Source: Thermoflexaceae bacterium (GTDB lineage: Bacteria > Chloroflexota > Dehalococcoidia > Tepidiformales > Tepidiformaceae). From it: a stretch of DNA of 64,000 bases. The position numbers and the translations under genes are program-made. This document shows, piece by piece, positions 53,901 to 60,077 of this stretch. Location: contig JABTUD010000001.1 in the NCBI GenBank assembly GCA_015075555.1, positions 868,001 to 932,000 on the forward strand, in the 5' to 3' direction. The notes under the pieces are model-generated. The model saw only the letters and a program-made list of their open reading frames with translations. It was not told the origin of the DNA and ran no database searches. Numbering within the stretch: the stretch's first letter is position 1; each line of letters begins with the position of its first letter.

Positions 53901-54524
53901 CTCGGGCCCAGCAAAGGGATTCCCGGAGCGGGCGTCCGCGCCGGATAGGATCTTGAACAAAAGGCCGAAGAGGTGTTCGAGTTCGTTCGCCCAGTTGCCG
54001 ATGAGCCCAGCGGGAGACACAACCAGGACGCGACGAATCAGCCCGCGCGCGAGCATCTCCCGGATGTAAAGGCCGGACATGATCGTCTTGCCGGCGCCGG
54101 CGTCGTCCGCCAAGAGAAACCGCAGGCGAACCTGCGGCAGCATTTGCTCGTATACCGCCAACCGCTGGTGTGGGAGCGGGTCGATTCGTGATAGTTCAGC
54201 TGCGAACGCCGCATTTACAAGATGGCCGAGAGCGAGCCGCTCCGCCTCCACGACCGTCGCGAGCTTCCGGGGATTGCCTTTGAAGTCCAAGTCACAGGCG
54301 GCACGCCCGGCAGCCTCCAACATCGCTACCGGCTGACCACTCCGCTCATCGAGTTGCCCCCTCAGTCCCTCTAGCTGCGCAACGGCCATGGCCGACGGGC
54401 GCGCCTGACCGTTTTCCCATCGGTTCACCGATGCGAATGAGACGCCCAGGCGAGACGCCAGCTCCGCTTGGGTCAGCCCAAGGCGGTTGCGAAGTGACCG
54501 AATGTCCGAGGTCGAAAGAGCCAT
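50982..54524 (-). CDS. HTH-SNF2-type helicase with C-terminal DUF3883 domain
   Basis: 1,180 residues from the ATG at 54524. Residues 5-55 are an XRE-type helix-turn-helix (IRSLRNRLGLTQAELASRLGVSFASVNRWENGQARPS). The superfamily 2 helicase has HQRLAVYEQML, Walker A LADDAGAGKTIMSG (139-152), VVSPAGLIGNW, DEAH (242-245), LLLTATPH, and the C-terminal lobe with FTEHRDTLEFLVRRLEGLG, ATDAAGEGINLQFC and NPARLEQRMGRIHRYGQ. The end is a DUF3883 (NOV C-terminal) domain (about 1085-1170) with CIEVKGRA, EVTENEWAQSANL and DYWLYVVYDC. It likely translocates on DNA for the defence module. An N-terminal HTH fused to such a helicase is notable; see the palindrome 42 bases upstream. Confidence 0.9.
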   Translation of the reverse strand: MALSTSDIRSLRNRLGLTQAELASRLGVSFASVNRWENGQARPSAMAVAQLEGLRGQLDERSGQPVAMLEAAGRAACDLDFKGNPRKLATVVEAERLALGHLVNAAFAAELSRIDPLPHQRLAVYEQMLPQVRLRFLLADDAGAGKTIMSGLYIREMLARGLIRRVLVVSPAGLIGNWANELEHLFGLLFKILSGADARSGNPFAGPESDLAIVSVDTLAGARMFGRLQEATTVPYDLVIFDEAHKLAVDREQDLRLRKTERYRVAEALAGVHADDPQWCLDWSASHLLLLTATPHMGKDFPYFGLWRLLEPDVLPTPDAFNAYPPDSRARHFLRRTKEEMVQFDGTPIYPRRVSNTLSYDLSSGEISEQRLYDETTAYIQHYYNRARVLNRSAAQLAMSVFQRRLASSTWALLRSFERREEKLRRLIEDIEAGRMRAEDLAVRQLALNTVRDMLDETTADEEAHEDGRESHESSEDDALGGTVASSLWELRDERNRVVSLASLAREVYELEEESKLAKLREVIREPEYRDEKLIIFTEHRDTLEFLVRRLEGLGFTGQVARIHGGMDYQERQAQIEFFRRTADDGGATYLVATDAAGEGINLQFCWLMVNYDIPWNPARLEQRMGRIHRYGQKRDPVVIINLVAGKTREGHVLHTLLEKLERIRKELGSDKVFDVVGRLFHGVSLKEYMLQALTPEGAVAAEREIEGTLTPAQVEALAAQERALYGTGGDVRAALTRLRPALENEAYRRLLPGYVGRFVENAASLLGIAIDGDPNSEFSIRAISPGALDALSPVLETYPPEVRSRLTVHKPGRLDEDKLFVHPGEPVFERLRTLVTSRFAEDAERGGVFVDPDTDAPYLLHFARIHVLRGIRPASRATETRLVAIKDNGEGRLEQCAPEQLLVLRPAPGLSPASEFTDAGPASRDRAGEFALQRIAVPLADERRNELASTLAERQDFVRRGFDYREAELAATRAKLRERATAGDARAQADLLRVREQQRGLEGRREDALAELEGAIDGIAPGPVEFVAHALVMPSQSPDDARKRDAEVERIAMSFAEQYELAAGALNVKDVSAPEGARAAGLLERPGFDLLSVRGDGERRCIEVKGRASIGDIEVTENEWAQSANLRTDYWLYVVYDCVSAHPRLVRVRDPFAALLVRAKGGVIIDESAVFAAAEGETA

Positions 54525-54565
54525 CACGCGGAGGATACGCGCACCGCATGGACGAGTGCAACGGT

Positions 54566-54585
54566 CGTATAACATGCGTTATACG
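54566..54585. promoter_or_regulatory. Perfect palindrome upstream of the HTH-helicase gene (candidate operator)
   Basis: CGTATAAC and GTTATACG, exact complements, flank a 4-base ATGC spacer, 42 bases upstream of the helicase start codon. Spacing and arm length fit an XRE-repressor dimer site overlapping the promoter. I found no second copy in the window. The natural candidate ligand is the HTH domain at the helicase's own N-terminus. Confidence 0.75.
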
Positions 54586-54755
54586 CTCCGGTCTTCGTCT
54601 CGCCAGTATCACGCGACAAGTCGGGCTGGCCATCACCGCGGCGACGCTGCTGGTGCGGGACTCCACACCGCTTTAGGACGCGAGCCACCGTGTCTTTGGG
54701 CCTGGTTGCCGGGTGGAGGACGGCGACCAGCGTCCCATTCTCTGAGCCCCCCGTG

Positions 54756-54992
54756 TTACGCCCCAATCGAATCCTGGATCATCCCCGCGATGACCCTCGC
54801 CATGAGGACGATCGAGAACCCAACCAGGGCGTTGACGATTGCTGACTTGCCCCGCTCCATCTGGTGGGGGCTGCCGGCGGCGCTCATATAGAGGAACGCG
54901 CCCCACATGACGAAGAACGCGGCCACGGCGGCGCCGACGCCCATGCCGATGTTGAGCAGGTTTTCGAAGAGAGTATTGATCTGTTCCATCAC
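54756..54992 (-). CDS. VirB2/TrbC-like pilin of the conjugation system
   Basis: 78 residues. Two hydrophobic helices (GMGVGAAVAAFFVMWGAFLYMSAAGSP and SAIVNALVGFSIVLMARVIAGMIQ) separated by a short polar loop, the layout of VirB2/TrbC small pilins. It lacks a long cleavable leader, common in pilin-like proteins of Gram-positive conjugation modules. Last gene of the minus-strand operon led by the VirB6-like gene. Confidence 0.75.
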   Translation of the reverse strand: MMEQINTLFENLLNIGMGVGAAVAAFFVMWGAFLYMSAAGSPHQMERGKSAIVNALVGFSIVLMARVIAGMIQDSIGA

Positions 54993-55001
54993 GTCGGCCT
55001 C

Positions 55002-55520
55002 CTATCTGCCGGTGTTCTGAATGGGTTCTTCCGACCGCAGCCGGAACTCGGCCACGAGCCAGCGACCGTCGACCCGGACAAGCCGGCAGGTGACGTGCTG
55101 CCGGAGCCGCTGCTCCCGAAGCTGTCCAGTCGCCGATTCAACGGCGCGGCGGGTCTGCTCGCTTGTCGCTGACACGGTTGCCTCGGTGTCCGAGTAGGCC
55201 GTGACCTGGATCGAGACCGTGTCCGTCGTCATGGTTTGCTGCTGGCCGAGAGCGCTCGGATCGACCTGTGAGGCGGCGATCGCAGCGTGTACGTCGCCGG
55301 TGCTCAGGCTGAGCAGACGCTCGCTGTAGGCAGCGGGCTCGCGAAAGTCGAAGGTCCCATATGCCTCCACGAAGAGCCGGGCAGCTTCCTCCACCTCGCC
55401 CATGCCCTCGCCCTGGCCACGGAGACGGTTCGCGCCCTGCCAGCCGCTCACGATGGCGATCACCAACAGGGTGGCGGCCAGGCCGCCGAGGATGAGCATC
55501 ACGCCACGTCCGCCGGTCAT
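55002..55520 (-). CDS. VirB8/TcpC-like conjugation protein
   Basis: 172 residues. One N-terminal membrane helix (GVMLILGGLAATLLVIAIVSGW) and an extracytoplasmic NTF2-like domain with EEAARLFVEAYGTFDFREPAAYSERLLSLSTGDVH and RLVRVDGRWLVAEFRLRSEE. This is the TcpC/VirB8 plan known from Gram-positive conjugation systems. It overlaps the lysozyme gene by 4 bases. Confidence 0.7.
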   Translation of the reverse strand: MTGGRGVMLILGGLAATLLVIAIVSGWQGANRLRGQGEGMGEVEEAARLFVEAYGTFDFREPAAYSERLLSLSTGDVHAAIAASQVDPSALGQQQTMTTDTVSIQVTAYSDTEATVSATSEQTRRAVESATGQLREQRLRQHVTCRLVRVDGRWLVAEFRLRSEEPIQNTGR

Positions 55521-56452
55521 GCGATCGGTCCTTTCACCGGGCGACCGGCACTAGCGAAGTGCCTGGACCAGTACGGGCTGTCCAGCGACACCTCTTTCAC
55601 GAACTCGCCCGGCTGGGTGGCCATGATCACGACGCCGTTCCCGGCGTAGATGCCGACATGGGTGATGCGTTCGTGTGACGGGTAGGTGTTCTCGTAGAAG
55701 AGGAGGTCGCCCGGCTGAAGGAACTCCAGCGCCACAGGCATCGTCGCGTTGAACTGCGCCTGCGACGTGCGCGGGAGGGAGATGCCGAGCTGGGCGTAGA
55801 TCCACTGGGTCAGGCCGCTACAGTCGAAGCTCGCCGGCCCCGCCGCGCCCCAGACGTAGGGCAGTCCGAGCCGCGCTCGCGCCAGTGCGACCGCCTGGGC
55901 TGGAATGCCCGCCGGGTCGAGGTAGCCGTAACTGGTGGCGATGCTGAGGACGTGATCCACGTAGGACCAAGAGTGGTTGTACGCGTAGAGCGCGCTGCGG
56001 AGGTCGCCGGGCGCTCCGCTGGCGAGCAGGAGCTGGGCGGCAGCATGCAGGCAGTCGTGGTAGTTGAACGGGTCGGCCACGCCGTCGCCGTCGCCATCAA
56101 GGCCGTAGTGGGCCCAGGTCGCGGGCATGAATTGGCAGTAGCCGAGGGCGCCTGCCGAGCTTGGGCCCATGTTCGCGCCGAAGCCCGACTCCACCTTGGC
56201 GATGGCCGCCAGCACCTGCCAGGGGACGCCCGTCGCAGCGGCAACCTGTTGCATGACAGCGAGGTGCTCGGCAGGAATCTCGGCGAGCGCCGCGGCGGAA
56301 GCTGGAGACTGGGCGATGCCTGGAGTGCTGCCCAGCGCGGCCATGACGAACAGCATCGGTGCGAGTAAGACGACGCCGACGATGCCCGCGACCTTGAGGC
56401 CCTCGCTCCCGACGCTGCCGAAGATGTCGCCAGTGGGTGGGTTCGCGTTCAT
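55517..56452 (-). CDS. Bifunctional cell-wall hydrolase: SLT transglycosylase + NlpC/P60 (VirB1-like)
   Basis: 311 residues. An N-terminal membrane helix or uncleaved signal (VAGIVGVVLLAPMLFVMAALG) is followed by a lytic transglycosylase domain (IAKVESGFGANMGPSSAGALGYCQFMPATW, catalytic Glu88) and an NlpC/P60 endopeptidase domain (LPYVWGAAGPASFDCSGLTQWIYA, Cys211; RITHVGIYAGNGVVI, His265). This combination is typical of the wall-cutting enzyme of conjugation systems in monoderm bacteria, opening peptidoglycan for the channel. Catalytic residues are intact. Confidence 0.92.
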   Translation of the reverse strand: MNANPPTGDIFGSVGSEGLKVAGIVGVVLLAPMLFVMAALGSTPGIAQSPASAAALAEIPAEHLAVMQQVAAATGVPWQVLAAIAKVESGFGANMGPSSAGALGYCQFMPATWAHYGLDGDGDGVADPFNYHDCLHAAAQLLLASGAPGDLRSALYAYNHSWSYVDHVLSIATSYGYLDPAGIPAQAVALARARLGLPYVWGAAGPASFDCSGLTQWIYAQLGISLPRTSQAQFNATMPVALEFLQPGDLLFYENTYPSHERITHVGIYAGNGVVIMATQPGEFVKEVSLDSPYWSRHFASAGRPVKGPIA

Positions 56453-56461
56453 GGCGCCCGC

Positions 56462-57697
56462 CTAGGCCCTTCCCGTTGCGGGCCGAGGAGCTGCCCCGCC
56501 GCCACCGGCGCCACCGGCCCCTGCGCCGCCCGCGGCAGCACCGGCACGACCCGCCGCGCCCGCCATCGCGCCGAGAGCGTGGGTCGCCATCGCGAACGTG
56601 AGGACGTTGGTGATGCCGGCCTGGCTGCGGGCCGAGCGCAGGAGCGAGGGGACCTTGAGGGTCAGCCAGCAGACGGCGAGACCGAGGAGCATCGTCAGCA
56701 GGGCGTTGGAGACGCTGCCGGGGGTCAGCTCGACCATCAGCGCCGTGCCGAGCGCCAGGACCATGACCTGGACTGTCTGCTGGAAGACGGTGATCACGAA
56801 CAGATCGGTCCACCAGCGCGTCCACTGCTGGGTCTGCGGCAGCACCCAGAGCAGCGCGGCAATGGGCCCGAGGACGATGAGCATCGCCAGCAGGGCGAGG
56901 CGCATCAGCATCTGGAAGACGAGGAGGATCGCCACGATGCCGTAGGCGACGGCGGTGAAGATGAGCGCCAGGCCCTCTTGCGATGGTGTTGCCTGGTCGT
57001 ACCCGGGGAGGCCGACATCCCCGACGCCGGCGGCGAGGGCGTTGTTAATGTCGATCAGCATCCGCGCGAACTCGATGGTGAGGTTGGCGGCGAGCGCGGC
57101 GAGGATGACGCGCGGGAGGAGTTCCATCGCCTCGTGGTAGGGCGATCTTGTGTGCTCCTTGATGATGACGTTGAAGCCGCCCCACATGACGACGACCGCG
57201 AGAGCGACGTTGACGATGGCGCGGGAGAAGTCGTAGAGGCTGCGGACGGTCGGGCTGTCGTAGGTGCCTTCGGCGGGGGTGCGCGTGACAAAGTTGAGCG
57301 ATGAGCCCCCCATGCCCAGCGCCCAGTCGACGAACCCGCGGATCGCCTCCAACATCGCCTGTCCGATGAGCGTGAAGACCGCGTTGACGATGTCCTTCGC
57401 CCAGTTCACGGGGTTGAGGCCGCCGGGAAGCCAGTCCAGGGGATTGGGGATCAAGTCGGTCGGGTCTGGGATCGGGAGGTCGACCAGGGTGTCGGGGGGC
57501 GGCTGATTGTCAGGGCCAGGCTGGCCAGGCGGGACCTGCTGCTGGACTGGCGCCGGCGGACTGTTGAGGAGAGGGATGCCAGCCGACGACAGCTCGTCCA
57601 ACGTGTCGTCGGCCTCCTGCGCGGCGGCGGAGGCTGCTCCAACCACCAGCGCGCCGACCAGTCCGAGTGCTAGGGCGGTGAGGGCGAGGATGCGCAT
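56462..57697 (-). CDS. VirB6/TrbL-like conjugation membrane protein
   Basis: 411 residues. A signal peptide (ALTALALGLVGALVVGAASAAAQ) leads to a Pro-rich loop (about 45-90), then at least six membrane helices, including FSRAIVNVALAVVVMWGGFNVII, IFTAVAYGIVAILLVFQMLMRLALLAMLIVLGPIAALLWVL and FQQTVQVMVLALGTALMVEL, and ends in a Gly/Ala-rich tail. This is the VirB6/TrbL-type channel component plan. First gene of the minus-strand operon; the second phased repeat array lies 50-130 bases upstream. Confidence 0.75.
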   Translation of the reverse strand: MRILALTALALGLVGALVVGAASAAAQEADDTLDELSSAGIPLLNSPPAPVQQQVPPGQPGPDNQPPPDTLVDLPIPDPTDLIPNPLDWLPGGLNPVNWAKDIVNAVFTLIGQAMLEAIRGFVDWALGMGGSSLNFVTRTPAEGTYDSPTVRSLYDFSRAIVNVALAVVVMWGGFNVIIKEHTRSPYHEAMELLPRVILAALAANLTIEFARMLIDINNALAAGVGDVGLPGYDQATPSQEGLALIFTAVAYGIVAILLVFQMLMRLALLAMLIVLGPIAALLWVLPQTQQWTRWWTDLFVITVFQQTVQVMVLALGTALMVELTPGSVSNALLTMLLGLAVCWLTLKVPSLLRSARSQAGITNVLTFAMATHALGAMAGAAGRAGAAAGGAGAGGAGGGGAAPRPATGRA

Positions 57698-57747
57698 ATC
57701 TGACTCCAGCGGCCAGGAGGCCGTGATGAGTCAGCGTGCGAATCAGT

Positions 57748-57829
57748 GCTCCCTCAGCGTTCCAGGATTCCGGGCCTCCCGTTCCAATCTCGGAGTGACT
57801 GCTCCAATTTCGCTCCCGTTTAGTTCCAA
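57748..57829 (-). repeat. Phased TTGGAAC array upstream of the VirB6-like gene (array B)
   Basis: On the minus strand heptamers start at 57829 (TTGGAAC), 57818 (CGGGAGC), 57807 (TTGGAGC), 57787 (TTGGAAC), 57765 (CTGGAAC) and 57754 (AGGGAGC). Taking 57818 as zero, starts are 0, 11, 31, 53, 64, exactly as in arrays A and C, and the second site is the GAGC variant, as in A. GAAATTGGAGC is shared with A word for word. The array ends about 50 bases before the VirB6-like start codon at 57697. Confidence 0.85.
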
Positions 57830-57889
57830 CGCCCGGTTCCCCGCGGGGCCGCGATCCGCTCCGGGCCGGCCCTTCGGCCGGATCTCCCA

Positions 57890-58270
57890 GCGGTAGCGGT
57901 CGGTGGCATCGCGAAGGACCGGAGAGAGCTCGCACATCAGCTTGGCTGCTTTGAAGACGAGGTCGGCCTGCCGGTCGGAGGCCGCGGCGCACACGGCCCA
58001 CGGGTCGGCTTCGTCCGGGTCTGCCATCGGGTAGTAGAGGGCGAGCGCGGCGATCATCGTCGACTTCCCGTTCTTCTTCGGTATGCCGAGGAGGCTCCAG
58101 CGGTAGCGGAGGTTGCCCTTCGCGTCGCACGCCTAGAGTTCGTTAATCCAGTCCTTCTGCCAGGGCATCAGGCGAAGCGGCCGGCCGATGTGCTCGCCCG
58201 AGGGGAGGACGCAATTTTCCTCGATCCAGGCGGCGACGTCGGGGCCGTAGGAGTACCAACGACGGGCCAT
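57890..58270 (-). pseudogene. Phage terminase large subunit remnant with in-frame TAG
   Basis: From an ATG at 58270 one frame reads MARRWYSYGPDVAAWIEENC, VLPSGEHIGRPLRLMPWQKDWINEL, then TAG (about 58135), then GNLRYRWSLLGIPKKNGKST (Walker A), MIAALALYYPMADPDEADPWAVC and SDRQADLVFKAAKLMCELSP. This is the ATPase N-terminus of TerL. It ends at about 57890, where sequence runs into the repeat array instead of the rest of the ATPase and nuclease domains. So only the first quarter remains and the TAG breaks it. Confidence 0.8.
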
Positions 58271-58488
58271 GAACCGAACCTAGCCCATCTTCGGCAGCTA
58301 TAGTAACCCGACGCTTAGGGGGCTTTGATGGACGGGCAGGAATGGGCCGAAGGCCTCTGCCAAGGAAGGCGCGGTATCGGGGACAACGAGATCCGAGGTC
58401 GATACGGGAGACCGAACGTCATCGCGTACGGCGCCTGCAGATCCCCCGGGGCTGGAGTCGCTGGTGGTGAGGAGGATGAGGTGACGAT

Positions 58489-59136
58489 ATGAATAGCAGG
58501 CTTACCGTGATCAGTCTCGTGGCTCTTGCAGCGGTCGCGGTCGTAAGCGTTGCAGCCGCGCAGTCGCCAACGGCTTCGCCCAGCCCCAACGCCACCACCA
58601 CGCCAGTGCCCCAGCCGACGCCATGGCCACCGCCGCCGAACCTTGGCGTAAAGGGGGGCTGCATAATCACGCATGCGGACGGCTCGTTCATACCGCCCGC
58701 GGAACGGCAGTGCAGCGTCATGGTCGTCTGGGTGCATCTCCAGGGATTCACCGGTGACTACGAGATCGAACTGCAAATCCAACCCTGGGACCCGCCGCCG
58801 CTGCCATATGTGCGCGTGGCTACGGTCCCGGCGAGCGCGGTGGTCAACGGCGAAGGCCGCTACGACGATGCATTCGCCTTTGCCGATGCCATGGGCACAG
58901 TCCGCTGCTACCGGGTGCGCATGGTGATCAACGGAGAGACGGGGCCATACACGAATCCCGTCTGCCAGTCGTTCGCGGGGGTGGTCGATGGGCCAGGCGC
59001 GCCGCCCCGCCCGCCGGACACCGGAAGCGGCACTGCCAGCAGCCTTGGCGACCGTTCGTTCATAACGCTGGCTCTCGCAGGAGCGCTGACGATTGCCGGC
59101 GGCGGACTGCTGGTTGTCGCTCGCCGCCGTGCGTGA
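58489..59136 (+). CDS. Surface protein with C-terminal PPDTGSG anchor motif
   Basis: 215 residues. A signal peptide (VISLVALAAVAVVSVAAAQ) is followed by a Ser/Thr/Pro linker, a fibronectin-III-like domain (SVMVVWVHLQGFTGDYEIELQIQPWD ... VRCYRVRMVINGETGPYTNPVCQSF with paired Cys) and then PPDTGSG, a hydrophobic helix (FITLALAGALTIAGGGLLVVA) and RRRA. This resembles an LPXTG-type sorting signal with an altered motif. It lies opposite the terminase remnant genes, on the plus strand. Relation to the larger protein at 60078 is clear from the same ending and similar domain. Confidence 0.8.
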   Translation: MNSRLTVISLVALAAVAVVSVAAAQSPTASPSPNATTTPVPQPTPWPPPPNLGVKGGCIITHADGSFIPPAERQCSVMVVWVHLQGFTGDYEIELQIQPWDPPPLPYVRVATVPASAVVNGEGRYDDAFAFADAMGTVRCYRVRMVINGETGPYTNPVCQSFAGVVDGPGAPPRPPDTGSGTASSLGDRSFITLALAGALTIAGGGLLVVARRRA

Positions 59137-59465
59137 GGCGGTTCACGCTTGCCGGTGCTCCGCTAACTTGCGCGGATGACTGAACGACCATTCACCACGC
59201 GTACGCGTTCGGCTTGCCCGCCGGGGCGCAAAGGGTCATCCACAACCTCTTCGTTTCGCGAACGGGTCGAGAGCGGCGTCACCTGGAACCCCGACTCTGG
59301 ACTCGAAGGGTAGGGACCTACCCCGGTCTACAAAGAGGCGGATAGCCGCGGCCAGCCGTCGTTGCTGCGCCTGGACCCGCCCGACCACACGCGGCCCCTG
59401 GCCGCTGCCCTACGAGGAACTCTGCGAGCCGCTCTTCGGGACGCTCGCTCCCTTGGGTCTGCCGG
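59137..59465. other. 329-base gap without an identifiable gene
   Basis: Between the short surface protein gene and the terS remnant. I see no ribosome site with coding potential and no strong hairpin. Confidence 0.5.
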
Positions 59466-59911
59466 CTACATCGCATGCGGCCTTCGATTGGCTCGCCTCG
59501 CCTGCAGATCCTCCTTCGCAGCCTGCTCCTGGAGAAACGTCACGCCGAGGCGCAGCCGCGCGAGCGGCGTCATGCCAAAGTGCTCCTCCGCTCGCGCAAT
59601 GTCGCGACCCAGGTCTCGGGTTCGCCGGAAGAGTGGATTGAGCATCAGTTGCTCATGGCTGCCCTTCACCAAGGGCGCGCGGAGCGTTGCGGCCCGCAGC
59701 TTCTGGCGCTCGTCGACGCAAAGGATCCAGTGGCGGAGGGCCTCGCCGTCGGCGCCCAGGTCCACGGCGCCCGAGACCCGCGAAGCCCAGAACGCCGTCC
59801 AAACCGCGACCGCATGGTCGCCGAGGCCGTCAGGGGACCACGGCGTGAGGTGGGCGGGGACCACCGGTGGTAGACAAGCTCGTCCGGCGGCTTCTGGCGC
59901 TTGCCGGCCAC
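59466..59911 (-). pseudogene. P27-family phage terminase small subunit, frameshifted
   Basis: A GTG at 59911 begins AGKRQKPPDELVYHRW; the frame changes near 59838 and continues GLGDHAVAVWTAFWASRVSGAVD, ADGEALRHWILCVDERQKL, LVKGSHEQLMLNPLFRR and EEHFGMTPLARLRLGVTFLQEQ, the pattern of P27-like terminase small subunits, which recognise phage DNA for packaging. Same strand and order (small before large subunit) as the terL remnant at 57890-58270, with a plus-strand surface protein gene between them. Confidence 0.75.
59869..59907. repeat. Copy 1 of a ~38-bp duplicated segment (terS start region)
   Basis: GGTAGACAAGCTCGTCCGG followed by a diverged ~19 bases; the second copy lies at 62016-62053 in the same orientation, about 2.1 kb away, with only a few differences. 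On the minus strand both encode KRQKPPDELVY, the N-terminal end of the P27 terminase small subunit. They flank the 60078-61916 surface protein gene. Confidence 0.8.
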
Positions 59912-60077
59912 TGGCGTTACCCCTCACGGGAGCCAACGTACTTGAACCCCTGGACCGCGCGAAAGTGACCGCCAAAGCCGGTGTTATGCTGTGCCTGCCG
60001 CACGTCGATCCCGGGCTGAGTCCCAGCGCGGAAACCCCGCTGCCTCGCCCGGGTTGCTCCTGCACGGAGGTTGCCTG

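Noticed and set aside
54524-54766. 80-residue reading frame upstream of the helicase
   Set aside because: It runs across the palindrome and promoter region in another frame; no ribosome site or family.
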